Position numbers and translations under genes: made by a program. Positions 12,200 to 24,600 of a DNA stretch of 64,000 nucleotides are shown piece by piece. Source of the DNA: Stenopsyche tienmushanensis (lineage: Eukaryota; Arthropoda; Insecta; Trichoptera; Stenopsychidae); the NCBI GenBank assembly GCA_008973525.1, contig WACJ01000307.1:327591-391590 (forward strand), given 5' to 3'. Numbering within the stretch: position 1 is the stretch's first letter; each line of letters starts with the position of its first letter. A model generated the notes under the pieces. That model was not told where the DNA came from and ran no database searches. It was given only the letters and a program-made list of their open reading frames with translations.

Positions 12200-12976
12200 A
12201 TGTCGAGCTTCGGGTCCGAGTCGGACTCGGAGTCGGGCCTCATGGAGCGCATCGGGGAAGAGATCAAGCGAAAGAAGCGCGATCCGGCGACGCGCGGCAT
12301 GTTCGTGTCGGGGTGGGACGACCCCGACGCCGACGAGGGGGTCCGCGAGGACCCGCGGACGCGGGACACGCCGGGCGGCGAGGCGCTGCGGGCGGCCGAG
12401 GACGGCAGGACGGACGACCTCGCGGCGCTGCTCGACGCCGACCCGACGCTGACGGCGGCGACGGACGGCGACGGCTACACGCCGCTGCACCGCGCCGCCT
12501 ACGGGGACCGCCGCGCGGCCGTCGACCTGCTGCTCTCGCGCGGAGCCTCCGCCTCCGCGAAGACGAAGACCGGCTGGGAGCCGCTGCACTCGGCCTGCCA
12601 CTGGAACCACCCGGCCTGCGTCGCGCGCCTGCTGGCCGCGGGCGCCGACGTCGCCGCCCGCAGCGCCGGCGACCAGACGCCGCTCCACGTCGCGGCCTCC
12701 GTCGGCCGGGCGTCCCGCACGCTGCAGCTGCTGCTCTCGCACCCGGACGCGGACCCGGACCTCGAGAGCAGGAGCGGCGACCGGCCGCGCGACGTCGCGC
12801 GCAGGACGGGGCTCCTCGACCGCCTCTTTCTCGCGCTCGATCCTCCCGTCGACCGCATCCGCTCGAAGCTCTACACCGCGAATCCCTTCGCGCGGACCGA
12901 CGCCCCCTTCCGTCCCGCGCTGGCGTCACCGGTGGGCGCCGACGGAGGGGGCCGAGAGGCGGAGTCGCGTTCGTGA
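12200..12976 (+). CDS. ANKRD49: Ankyrin repeat domain-containing protein 49-like
   Basis: An uninterrupted 258-residue frame. The N-terminus is acidic and serine-rich (MSSFGSESDSES). Ankyrin repeats follow: a first partial one around residues 55-85, then GYTPLHRAAYG, WEPLHSACHWNHPACVARLL and DQTPLHVAASVGRAS. A RPRDVARRTGLLDRLF segment follows, aligning with the DIARRTS helix of animal ANKRD49. The spacing of HRAAY, HSACxWN and HLAA-type motifs is specific to this family rather than generic ankyrin proteins. An in-frame ATG further upstream (within 11945-12199) lies in UTR-like sequence, so 12200 was chosen. The stop codon is only 6 bp from the WDR83 stop on the other strand. The biochemical role is unknown; the ankyrin fold implies protein binding. 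Confidence 0.85.
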   Translation: MSSFGSESDSESGLMERIGEEIKRKKRDPATRGMFVSGWDDPDADEGVREDPRTRDTPGGEALRAAEDGRTDDLAALLDADPTLTAATDGDGYTPLHRAAYGDRRAAVDLLLSRGASASAKTKTGWEPLHSACHWNHPACVARLLAAGADVAARSAGDQTPLHVAASVGRASRTLQLLLSHPDADPDLESRSGDRPRDVARRTGLLDRLFLALDPPVDRIRSKLYTANPFARTDAPFRPALASPVGADGGGREAESRS

Positions 12977-12982
12977 GCCGCC

Positions 12983-15900
12983 CTACGTCGGTCGAAGGTC
13001 GCTCTCGGACCCCCACAGTTTGAATTCTCCCCTCGAAGCGCTCAGAAAGACGTCCTTGCCGGGATGCCCGCTCAGGGAGTGGACCGGCGATCCCTCGTCG
13101 TGGACGAGCTTGCAGACGACTTTCGAAGATATCAAGTCCCAACACCACACGTGGCCGGTCGCCGAACCGGAGAAGACGTGCGAGTCGGCGCGGCTCACGA
13201 AGTTCTCCACGGCGTACTCTCTCGTCGAATGGCCGGAATATCTGCAAATTGACAAATGCGTCGAGCTCGGCGAGAGAGACACGGGGTCGACGAGATTCTC
13301 GCAAAACTCACGTCGATAGCAGTTCGCCCGACTGTCTGTCTATCAGTCTCACGGTGTCGTCCGAGGAAGACGCGACGACGCATTGTCCGTCGCGGGTGAA
13401 AGAACTGTACGTGATGGGAGCTGAAAGTGAGAAAAAATCAGTACATCAATACAGTTTTTGAAATGACACATGAAAATGGCCGAGGATGAACGAATTTTCA
13501 TAACGTTATAGAAATTCAAATTCAATAATAATGTAAAATTTCCAATTCGGGGTGTAATTTTTTACAATCGCAATTTCATATTCTATTGTGGATTCTTCAA
13601 CAGTTCAAAGTTTGACAATTGATTATGTAAAAATTCTCTTGCTCCATGGTTTTGCAAAGACCCGACGAAAAATACTGCACATGCGAGAATCGGAGGGTTT
13701 TATTAGAAAAACAGATACCGAATTAAATCAAACCTCTGATGCAGACTGTCAAATAGAATCATACAAAACATAAAGAAATAGTTCGAGAATCTCCAGTTCT
13801 AGTAAAGGGATCGATGTGTGATTAGTATTCGTTTCTTGTTGTAGTGTATGCAATTGACCGAATACTCTGATGTGTACTTCCGAAAGAGAACGAGGAGCCA
13901 CCTCGAATGATAGACGCGAGAGTGTTTGTGTATGCACCACATTGCATTCGAAAGATAAGCTTTCCACTCGTGTGTTGCCAAAATTTTAAACTTGTTTATG
14001 CTCCATGTAAAATGTTCTATCACTATTTTTTATATTATGTAGATACTATTTTACAATACTATATTTATATGCTCGGATTAAAACTTTTGAGAAATGCAAA
14101 TTTAAACATTTTTATGACTGTATTATTTCTAAAATACTACTACATAGTATACAATATTTGAGTGTATTATTTACGTTGTGTAAATTTTCTGTTGAACAAA
14201 AAACTATTTTTAAAAAACTGATTTTAAATTTCAGAGTATTAAACCTAAAAAAAAAAAAAAAAGAATCGATAATCAAAATTATATTGACAATTGCACAAAC
14301 CGCCGATAAAATCTGATGTCATATTTCCCATTCGAATGTCATATATTCTCGTATGACAGTCGACAGAGCTGGTTAAGATTTGGTGATCTGTGATTTGTAT
14401 AGATGTTATGCAATCTTTGGCATCTTTTAAGACCTAAGAATATAAAAAAATCTGTTAGTGAATATGAATATACAATTCTTGCATAGTACTATGTAAAGAT
14501 TTTGAATGAGAAAAAAATTCAATCCGAATGCTTTAATACGATAATATAAATACGGAATTCAACTAAGAATATTGAGTTATTTATGTATTATTTAATTTTC
14601 TCACTTGCACTGGACTATTTTTCCTAGATTTCATGTCCCAACACATAACTGTGTTATCGTGCGATCCAGATATTGCAATAGAAGAATCCTCATTATATCT
14701 GCAATTAAAAAGCAAGATTAATTTGATACATTGTATGTGTGGGTGTATTTATAAAACATGAGATGTACATATTCAGGCTACGGTTAGGTTCACACTACTG
14801 GTACATTATCAAACGTAAATTGTAATGTGATTTTTTTAAAAATTAAATTGTACTTTTCACAATTCGACAGTTTGAAAACTGTATCCAAAGAAGAAATGCT
14901 ATTGACAGAAGTTAAGCCTAAAGATATGACCCCAATAAAAAAAATTATATTTAACATCTGCTCTAAGTGAATGCTCTTCCGTGTGAGAGGAAGATTCATA
15001 TTTCCATTCTTTCTCTCGGTTAATACGACTGGTCAATTTTGAGATATCGAAAATGTAATATTTATGGAACTTTTTACTATCAGTGAGTTAAAAGAATTGT
15101 CCAACTGAGATGATGAAATTAATTTTAAAAAAAATTATTGGTCTTTTTTATACAGCGTCCCCTGCTTGAAGTCACCGCTCACAAAGGTATCAAAGTTAGA
15201 TGCTCAAAGAGACCGCATGATAATATGATTGTACAAAAATCCTGTTAACAAGAGCCAACGTGAATGTATTTTGGTCAAAGTGTCCGATTGCAATTCAAAG
15301 ACATTAATGGCGGTAATTTCAGAAAATATTGATCCCAGTATACTCAGACGGTTGGTGCGGATACAAGACTGACGAATTGCAAGAAGCTGGATTTCAAAGT
15401 GAACCATAAATATAATTTTGTCAATCCCCCGGTGCTCTGTGAGAATGTGGGGATTGGTGATATAGCATAATAAACGACTCCGAAACAGCACGTCATCATT
15501 TAAATTCATGTCTGGTTGAATTCGTTTGGTGACAGATCAAAAATAAAAATGACTTATTCGAGTTCGAATTTTAAATTGTATAGAAAATGTTTGGCCTCCA
15601 ATGTCATTTATAATTGTATGTATGCAAGTTTCCTATTTTCCCCCTATATACACAATTAAATTAACTCGTATTATGTAAAAATTTATTAATAACTAAAATT
15701 TATATTTGTAATTAAGATAAGCATAGCATTTTATATATTAGTATATATTGATACACCTCCCACACTCCATATCGAGATGTTTGCGAAAGCGTTCGTCAAT
15801 ACGTTCATTCAGAATACCCGTTGGGTGAGCGTTCAAAATAAAGCTCGGTGGTAATGCTACCTTCAATATCGAACGAATGAGGAGATGAATGTATGATACA

Positions 15901-16679
15901 GACGAGATGAATGTAACTCCTTCCTGTGAATGGATATTGAAGAGGCCCATAATTCTGTAGTGGACTGTTAGTGGCTGCACTATGATGATGATGATGATGA
16001 TATATTGATACATCATTTTACCTTGTAATATTTAATTTTTCTGAATAAAAGTTTATGTATAAATATGTATATGTATTAAAAAATTAATAATTATTTTATT
16101 CAATAGCAATGAATTTGCCTCCCCTTAACAGGATCGTACCAATTATTTAAACAGCTAGAATCTATTTCAACTATAGATCATTTTTTTAATTTAGAATTCT
16201 AAGCAAAGTTTCTATGCAAAACGTAACTACTAGTGAAATAAATGTATTTTATTTACATGATGAATTGATATCAATTCAATAATTAATATTTACTTGACAC
16301 AGCATACGGTTCCTGCGTGTCCTCGCAATCTTCTTAGCGGCTGTCCTGACTCAACATCCCATAGAATTACAGATTTGTCACTACTACATGAAACTATATT
16401 TGTACTGTCGCTAGAACTTGTCACATCAAAGACGTCATTTCCGTGACCGCCGTATATCTTCAGCATGAGGTTTCGATAAGGATTCCATAATTTTATTTTC
16501 TTATCGGTCCCGCAAGTGAGGCAATATGAACCATCGACTGAAAATTTTATAAATTATCAAAAAACAATATCAAACAAAATATATTGGCAACAAAATATAA
16601 AATAGTATATACCATTAAATCTAACAGCTCGGAGAGCTCCTTGTTTGCTGTCTATTGATATATAGCAAGACAAATTCAT
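12983..16679 (-). CDS. WDR83: WD repeat domain-containing protein 83 (MORG1)
   Basis: A seven-bladed WD40 scaffold, known in animals as a MAPK-module organiser and a spliceosome C-complex component. Exons on the minus strand are 16679-16613, 16537-16294, 14698-14605, 14433-14301, 13420-13312 and 13241-12983, with consistent phases. They give 301 residues, close to the usual 315. Visible elements are GALRAVRFN, CLTCGTDKKIKLWNP, SCSSDKSVILWDVESGQ, ISGSHDNTVMCWDMKSR, DIRMG, SSSDDTVRLIDRQSGELL, a GHSTREYAVE segment, SGSATGHVWCWDL and a closing LSASRGEFKLW. Exons 1-4 are AT-rich with long introns; exons 5-6 are strongly GC-rich. No poly(A) signal lies in the 6 bp before the ANKRD49-like gene. The first minus-strand AATAAA-type signal is near 12066, so the 3' UTR probably runs antisense through that gene. 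Confidence 0.93.
13421..14300. other. WDR83 intron 4, AT-rich
   Basis: An intron of about 880 bp between exons 4 and 5. It contains a poly-A/T run near 14247-14262 and no recognisable coding or repeat motif. The GC-rich to AT-rich composition switch happens just inside it, at about 13.45 kb. Confidence 0.5.
15184..15510 (-). repeat. Dispersed repeat copy 1 (paired with 57760-58010)
   Basis: Read on the minus strand, this matches 57760-58010 on the plus strand. Shared blocks include TTTATGGTTCACTTTGAAAT, CTTGTATC, TACTGGG, AATGTCTTTG and CACTTTGACCAAAA. Both copies keep a partly open frame (IIFMVHFE), so the parent may have been coding. The family is not recognised. It lies in a WDR83 intron. 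Confidence 0.55.
15640..16060 (+). repeat. Older repeat split by an insertion; second copy at 31340-31505
   Basis: Segments 15640-15740 and 16013-16060 match one continuous stretch at 31340-31505 (TTTCCCCCTATATAC/ACATAC, TTATATTTGTAATTAAGATAAG, ACCTTGTAATATTT, TTTTTCTGAAT). The interruption is the RTE-like insertion at 15756-15999, which dates this repeat as older. Confidence 0.55.
15756..15999 (+). mobile_element. RTE-like non-LTR 3' end with (ATG)n tail, copy 1
   Basis: A 5'-truncated retrotransposon tail ending in a GATGATGATG run. It is flanked by a 13-bp direct repeat ATATATTGATACA at 15743-15755 and 16000-16012, a clear target-site duplication. It shares about 170 bp with the copy at 46879-47047, including GGTAATGCTACCTTCAATAT and GTAGTGGACTGTTAGTGGCT. 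Confidence 0.8.
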
Positions 16680-17319
16680 TATTTATGTGTAATAATGAAT
16701 ATTTTTTGTTACTTAAAAAGAGTATTTTTTCTAATCGTTTAGATAGTGAAATACTGTGTATGTATATCGAAATGTCGTATTTTTTCAAAAACATCCGTAC
16801 ATATTCGATTGAATAATTTCATTAATTTTCGGGGAATGATTTTCCATTCATGTCACATTTACAAAATAAATTTAGTTGCACAGTTTTTCTGACAGGTATC
16901 GCAGCCGAACCGACGATATCCGTTGGACGGTCAAATGATATTTTGGCCTTAACCTCCATAAATAAAAGCAAATAACCGTTGAATGCAGTAAAACATACTT
17001 TTTTAAAATTTAATTCATATAAGACGAAATTATAAGAATATATAATTATAATTATTATTTCAATTTTATATACCTGTAGTATAGATATAAACGAGAAAAA
17101 TAAAAACTATTCATATTTGTTGAGTTAATTTTTGAAAAATGATTACAACTTTATAGCATTTTTTATAAAATTACATGTGCCTGTAATCGAAGAAATTAGA
17201 AATCTGTCGAGGCCATTGGAAATTAGATTTTTCTATACTAGCAACATATTTTTATTTACACTCTGTGACGTGTGGGTTAGGTCGATTGACATTTTGAAAT
17301 GTTATTTTAGATTTAAACA
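16680..17319. promoter_or_regulatory. Divergent promoter region between WDR83 and FADD
   Basis: 640 bp separate the WDR83 start codon (minus) from the FADD-like start codon (plus). The sequence is AT-rich with no repeat recognised. A shared promoter is inferred from the head-to-head arrangement only. Confidence 0.4.
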
Positions 17320-17972
17320 ATGTCTTCGGCTTTATACGACTATGAAAAGCTAAAAAATCTAATACATTTACATTTTAACGCTATTATAAACGGTGACTCG
17401 GCGTATAGAAATGTTAAAGTAAAGTTTATTTCCGATATTAAATCGCCAAGAAGATTTGAACGTTTAAAAACTATAAATGATTTGATAGCAATACTTGAAA
17501 AAAGAAATTGCTTATCTGAAACCTGCATAAAACCCTTGGAAATTATTAATAAAGATTTAGGTGAACCGGTAGATATATCACAAGCCATACAGAATCACCG
17601 CGGAGAACTACATAATGGTATGATTCACGTATACATTATTCTGTACTATATTATAGTAAAAAAAACAGTTTTAACTGTTACTTTTTTTTAGGGAATACTT
17701 CTAAAAAGAAAAACATAAACAACGCACTGAAGAATGGCTTGGGAAAAAGTTATCGGGATTTTGCAAGATATTCAGGAATTGAAGAATCAGAACTGGATAT
17801 TATAATTCTAAATCATTCTAATGATGTTAGTTCTCAAATTTGGAAAATTTTGGAAACATTTGAGAGCAAATTTTTAAATGATGATGAATACTTCAAAACT
17901 TTATGTGAAATATTAAAAATGTGTCATAGAAACGATCTTTTCAAAAAAATTGACAAGATCTGGCAATCATAG
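17320..17972 (+). CDS. Fadd: FADD-like adaptor with death-effector-like and death domains
   Basis: In insects FADD links IMD to the caspase DREDD in NF-kappaB immune signalling. Two exons, 17320-17617 and 17692-17972, join in phase 1 and encode 192 residues. Residues about 10-95 look like a death-effector domain (VKVKFISDI, then LIAILEKRNCLSE and PLEIINKDL). Residues about 110-190 are a death domain starting GLGKSYRDFARYSGIEESELD and ending in the EILKMCHRNDLFKKIDKI helix pair. Domain order and length match FADD, unlike IMD, which lacks the N-terminal domain. A TTTTTTTTAG acceptor precedes exon 2. AATAAA near 18037 probably ends the transcript. Codon use is AT-rich, like the local DNA. Confidence 0.85.
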
Positions 17973-20886
17973 TTAAATTAACTGATTAATTAGCAATGTG
18001 ATTCTTACACATTTTTAAAACTAAAATTTAATTAAGTGAATAAAATCACAAGAGACATTCAGTCATTTTTTATGATAACAATTGATATATTTTTTTCTCT
18101 ACGGATTAAAATATTATCAGTCTTAATGAACTGTAGCTGTAATTATATATCATATCTGTATTTTTTTTTAATACTAATAATTTAAACACAAACTTAATTT
18201 TTCTTTAAGCAATTAACATGTAAGGTGATGATGTGATCTCATTTTATAATTTGGTATTGTATTAGTGTTTTTATGACAACATAATGAAATTCACTTATTT
18301 TATAATCAAATTATTTTTCTCATAAATGATGTACATATAATAAATTTTCAAAAATTTTATAGATTAAAATATTTATTGATAGATACAATGTTATAATTAC
18401 CGATAATATCTATAACTAAAAAAATATTTTAATGTGAATAATTCAGTTCTAACATTTTAAAATCTAACATCACATAAAGTAGCTTATGAAGTGCAAAATT
18501 ATAATGGCATTTTACAATGATAAAAATATGATTACAAGAATAGAAACATAACGTTTCAATTACCTAAAATTAAAAAGCTTATCTAGATTTTTGAACCCAG
18601 CATATATATCATACTTTTAACATTCATACATTAACTTTTAAAGTTTAAAAATGTATTTGAATAATTTATATATAGTGTGGCAAGAAATTGGAGCTCTAAA
18701 TTGTACAGTATTTCTGAAATATAGAATTTGAACTCAATAGTATGAAAAAGTTTACAAATGTTTATCTCATGTGTTTTTTTTAATAATTTTTGAATTGTTA
18801 CAAATAAAATTGATATCTACATCGATAAGTTTCAAATCGTTGAAAAGATATATTTATTCACTCATCAAATTAATTCCATAAATATTTTGTTACATGATCA
18901 TCGTTAAAAGAATAATTGCCATTTGTACTGTATGTACAAGTTTACAAACTTTGTGAATATATTCACCCAACTCGATTATTTATTTTGTAATAGTTGTTGA
19001 TGAGATATTGCATTAAATTTTTGATGAAAAGATCGATGAAAAAGATTTTGATTACATATGTTATTAAACTATTTCAATGTTGAGACTTTCATTTATTTAT
19101 TCTTAACAATACAATATTTTTAGATAGAATATGATCTATAAAATTATCACTCAATAAACATGAACAAGTAAGAAAAAAATAAGAATAACAATATTGAAGC
19201 AGGTTACAATAGTTTTACAAAGATAGAATAGGATCAATTTTCTATCAAACAAAACATATATTTATCAGGAAGTTTTTGCACAGTTTACTTTTTATTCAAT
19301 TTAATAAGGTACAAAACATGTTTTTTTAAATGTTATGAAGTGAAACATTTTCATAAAAAAAAATCATCTACAGTGGAAAAAGTCACTATTTAGAAATGCT
19401 TTTGTTTACTTGTATGGATTTTAAAACCGTCTCACTTTATTAATTTATGAAGCAATTTATTTTTAAAATTTACTCAGGATTAATTAGCTCCATAATTTTA
19501 TTCCATATATAATGTTTCTATACACTTTTGCACAGTTTGGAATAGAAGAGACACAATAAGAAAAAAACAATCCAATGATGGACATATTAAAGATCATTCT
19601 AAATCTGAAAAAAAACAAATGTATTCATTCCAAATAAACTTGTATAAAAAATGCTATATTATCATTACTTTTCAAATAAATGTATTATTTTACAGAGTAG
19701 CACTATAAAAACAACATTTTGACATAATATTGATCAATAAACTGATGTGATTTACAAGTTATTTAAGCGTTTAAAAATGACATACTCGAGCAGATCATTT
19801 ACGGGTCTATATTTATGACATCATAATAATGAATCAGTGTTAATCCTGGTGCAATAGTTGCACACAAAAAAAAAACAACAGTGTAGATCCTGTGCAAATT
19901 TTTAATAGAAGCTGGAAGGATTCCTATTTATCAGTGGTTTGAGCATGTATTACAAAAATTATCTCGAAAAAATCAATTTATTTGAGATTTTTCATGTGGC
20001 ACTTCGATTACTAGCAACTTATTATTATGAAATTATAAATGTATTTGTAATTAATATTTAATTTCCAATACAGAGCATTTGCCGATATATTATTTAGTTT
20101 TTTGATAAACGGAAGTTTGTTTGCCATCTTCCTCTCTCTTGACTGATCACAATAATGTGTGAGCATAAAATATATGTACGTAAGAACACGCTAAGCATGT
20201 TCTTAGCATGGAATGTGTTAATTAATGTTGTGAAAATCATGATCAAGAAACGAATATTGAAAACTAATTGACACAAAATTTTATAACATTGTTTTTCAAA
20301 GATATTGACTTTTTGACTTAAAAAATAAAAATCGAATAACATAATCGTTAACAATATAGTTATGAAAAATAAAATATATGCCTTAATTGACGTAAAGCTA
20401 CAAAATGTTTGTTCATAGAATAAAGGTTTAAAAGGCAAATATGTTTTACATAATTCTTTTCAATCTATTCTTTAAGTAATTATGTCCAATAATATACACG
20501 CATATAATATTATACTTTATAAATATTTGGTCATATAATTATTGTAATTGTGTTTTGTGCTAAAACGTATTTTATGCGGGTAGTGTAATGCAGGGAATAA
20601 GCGCTAAATAACAATACTTACAAAAAATAGATTTGCATACAATTAAAATATGTAATTTTATGCTTAAAAATTATAATAATCTATCAAATTAATGTGCTTC
20701 GCAATGTAATGCTAAGGTCAATTGACGTGTAAGAATGGCCAATCCAATATTGGATCATTTTGGGTGATGTCATAGAATTTGTAGGATGAGTTGATTTTGG
20801 TTTTATTATTTTTAAATTACCTTTCACTATTTTACAAACATGAAAGTAAATAAGATGTATTGGGGTTTGTCACGAATCATGTTTAT

Positions 20887-21048
20887 ATGTTTTTAATTTA
20901 GTTAGAAACGGGTATCTGATTGTGTTTTTGTGGCGTTTGATGTAAAATCGGAAGAGGTAAAAATTTAACTCTAATTTTACCTCTCAAAGGTCAAAAAACG
21001 CGATCGGATACCTGTTTTTAATGTAATTAAAAACGTATAAATGTAAAA
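20887..21048. mobile_element. Palindromic MITE with GGTATCYGAT arms
   Basis: The left arm (GTTTTTAATTTAGTTAGAAA then CGGGTATCTGAT) and the right arm, read on the minus strand (GTTTTTAATTACATTAAAAA then CAGGTATCCGATCGCG), are imperfect inverted copies around a GAGGTAAAA...TTTTACCTC centre. A single end-like motif GATCGGATACCTGTTT recurs at about 2290. The superfamily is unknown. Confidence 0.6.
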
Positions 21049-21418
21049 AAGTATATGACATTCATCAGGTCAATAAAAAATATGTTTGATAAAACGATAC
21101 ATCATTTTTTTATTAACGGAAATTCTTATAAAAGGTTAAGAATTTAACTTGTCTTCGCAATTACACATATATCCAGAATGAACCGGTTCACCTATGTTAC
21201 ATATATTTACTGAATAAATGATAATAAAAAAATGATGTTAAATCAGAGCAGATCATTTAGTTGATCTCAATTAGAAATAAATATATTATGTATAGTGTTC
21301 AAATAGTTTGTAAGTGCCCTGAAGTAATCTTATTATAGCTTTTATAATCTGCGAAAAGAAAGATTCTTAAGCAATTGTGTTAAATGCCTAAGTGAAGTTT
21401 TTAGAACTTCTTAACAGG

Positions 21419-21633
21419 TTAACGGCCGCGGACTCGTATTTGAGTCTTTGAAAAACGGCAGTTGCTGTAGTGGATTCTTATATGAATCCTATATCATACG
21501 TTCCGTTCTATTGAAAAATAATTGGGTTACTAAAATATTTCAAGTGGTTTACGAATTATAGTGAATTTACTGTTTTTTTTGCAAAATCGCCGACCGCCAG
21601 GCAAAATTCATTAAAAAAACATGCGGTCGTTAA
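21419..21633. mobile_element. TTAA-flanked MITE (215 bp)
   Basis: TTAA at 21419-21422 and 21630-21633 border inverted ends TTAACGGCCGC and, on the minus strand, TTAACGACCGC. Target choice and short inverted ends fit a piggyBac-type non-autonomous element. Confidence 0.6.
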
Positions 21634-24600
21634 GTTGTTAATTTACTTTTCCCAGGTCATCTAAATTGTATTACTTTAAGAATTTCAGTTACAGAAAAAA
21701 AAGATATAATTTCTCTTCAAAAAAGTCATTTACAATAATGATTTCAAATATTTGCTGCATTTTTAGCTTCTTATAACTAAAGGTAAAAATTAAATTACAT
21801 ATGTACAAAATGAAATAATATACAGTAAGACTCACCAACTTAACGTTGTCTCAGTATATTGGAATCATCCAAAATCATGCATAATTTTGTTACATTGATA
21901 CTCATATGCAGTCTCACGGCGCATTTGACATCATTACAATATAAATGTGTATTTGCTATGTCACAGTTGATTTATATATTTAGATGATGATGTCTAACGT
22001 TGTTTCAATGAGCAGTAGAAATTATTGGAACGTATGCCCCGCATTAAGCGAAGTCTAAACTATAATTTGATAACGTATTACTCTAATGCAACGATGAACC
22101 AACTGGCAAACTCCAGTGGATTTGGACTCAACATGAGTTTTCAAATTAATTGTTTATGAATATTTCACTTCTAAACCGGAATTAACCAATTCAGAAATGT
22201 ATTGCAAAATTCATATTTATAAAAAGTAGTAAAAAGCTAATTTAAACATTTTTAACATACATTTGTTTTAAACTAATGATATGAAAAAATAATGGATAAC
22301 ATTTGATATAGATGGATTACTTCATAAGATGGTTAAAATATATTTAGAAAACATCTGAAAGCAATTTTGATTTATAGAAAAAAAAGTTATAGATATAATC
22401 CAAATGTCAAAAAAAATGCATTATAGTCAACAAATTTCCCATTCATTATTTATTAATAAATAAGAAATTTGTAAAATTAAAATATATATTTTACTTAAGT
22501 CATGAAACTAATTACTTTTATTATTCTAATTAGTAATAAAATTATATTCATCTATCAGTGTAGTACATTTTTTTCTTAGAAATCTTCATGGCCATGTTTT
22601 GCGCTTTTGAAAACATAGAGGTTTATTATTTTTTACTCAACACAACCTCATTTTAGAACAAGATTAATTAAATTAACAAATCCCTTGTAAAAATTGTTTT
22701 AAATCCGTTGTCTGATTATAACTACCTAATTCACTTTTTGTATTATGTATATTTTTAACAAATGTTGTAGGCCATTTTTCAGATTAACGGAAAACACAGA
22801 TATTTAGGAACATATATTTAACTTGACAGTATTTCAATCAAAATACAAACAAAATTCTAGTAAATCAAATATTAATATTATTTTGAATTATGAATCTCCC
22901 CAAGGGATAATATTAATTCTTTATAATAATTTCAGTTTTACATTACATAAAAGTCAATTCTTAGAATATATTACTTACAAAATGAAGATATTTTTACTTT
23001 GAATTAATATTCTCCTTGTGAAGATTTATTAAGATAATAAATTTTCCCAATTAAAATTTATAAATGATAATAAACTCAGTTAATAAATATAATTAACGAA
23101 AATTCATTTTAACTAGCACTCTTGCATAATATTTAATAAATAACAATTATGGGTTAGGCAAAATAGTATTAGTTTCAATAATTTAGGAATATATCTCTAA
23201 TATTTATGCAATTTAACTTTATTTGCAAAATTTATGAAAGAAAATGTTACCATAATATGCACCTTAATTTTGTCAAAATTATATTGGCCGTTCAACTTGT
23301 TTCTATATTACAGCGCAGGTTTTGTACATTTTGTTTATTTGGTCTACTCAACTCATATTTGAACTGGTATTTTTTAATGATGATTTAACCATTTAAATTA
23401 GATAGAGATGCAATGCTTTCCTACCATTTTTTTCGTTTACAATTTAAGCTTGTTATTTGAATGAGATACTTTACTGACCATTTTATGAACTAGGATATTA
23501 CAATTTATTCAATTGAAAAAATATTTTTTTCTTTTTTCATAAAAGAATTGGAAAATTTTCTATAAAAAATTATTACAACTTATAGTGCAGGAGGCAGCAA
23601 CATTATTTGTGTAAGTATTCCTTCTTATTTTATTCTTTTGATATTCTAAGTAAACAAAATGGCAGTCTACCACGATGATGTTGTTGCCAACATTTATAAC
23701 AAATATTGATATCTGTAAATAAATATTATATAAATTTCTTATACCTGCAAGACTGAAACTATGTTGTAGCTGCTTATAGTAAATGTATATAATTAAAATT
23801 GCAATTCTTTGAAAGTTACAATGCGTCGATCAAGTTTCCGCACTACCACTTTAGCCACGTCTACCAAGCCCTAGCTACCTTGTATAGAATGTATACAATG
23901 TTTTTTTTAACAATAATTAGCGTTAACTACTTATAGACAAAGAACAGCTTTAAAGATTTTAATTTAATGGCAGTATATACAATTATTCAGGTTTCAAAAA
24001 TTGTTATTAATATACGCAACGTTAAAAGCTTGGTAGACTGTAACTTTCCTGATTTACATTGTATAAACGCAAACTGAAACAAAAATTAGCTTTATAGAAA
24101 TGGGGGCAAACTTTCAGTCGCTGTCTCCTGTACTATTAATAAAAATATATTAAACAAACTGCTCTTCGTGTATATTGGTTCAGTCGAAGTATGTCAATAT
24201 AAATTAAATACTCTATTAATAGTCCAATCACTGCTAGACAGGATTCATTTACAACAAGATACCAAAGATGGCCCCCCCCCCCCATCTTCTATTATTAGAT
24301 CATCGTAAATAATAAAACAGCAAAGATCACTGAAAATATTTTAGGCACTTTAACGATCAGTGGTAACAAACACAAAAATATACTGACTTATTATTTTTTG
24401 CTGTCTTCAATTTAAATAAATAAAACAAGTATTAGATTAAGTCCATAGCATTTTTTAAAAATACTAATAAAAATTATACATAATTTATAACACATTTTAT
24501 ATTCTGTCAACGATTTGTTTTATAAAATGAAAGGGCTGTGGTGAATTAAATGACAAAAAATGAATTGATTTAACACATTATTTTAAATTATTCTCATTAA

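Noticed and set aside
12264..13304. A 346-codon minus-strand frame across the ANKRD49-like gene
   Set aside because: Arginine/proline-rich antisense of the ankyrin repeats. Its upper end overlaps WDR83 exon 6 in the wrong frame.
15738..16016. A 92-codon minus-strand frame with an Ile run
   Set aside because: The Ile run is the antisense of the ATG-repeat tail of the RTE-like insertion.
20094..20438. A 114-codon minus-strand frame in the AT-rich block
   Set aside because: Phe/Ile/Leu-rich, as expected from AT-rich chance frames; no family motif.
24265..24290. A poly-C run as a possible regulatory quadruplex site
   Set aside because: A single C run cannot form the four-tract structure, and no neighbouring tracts exist.
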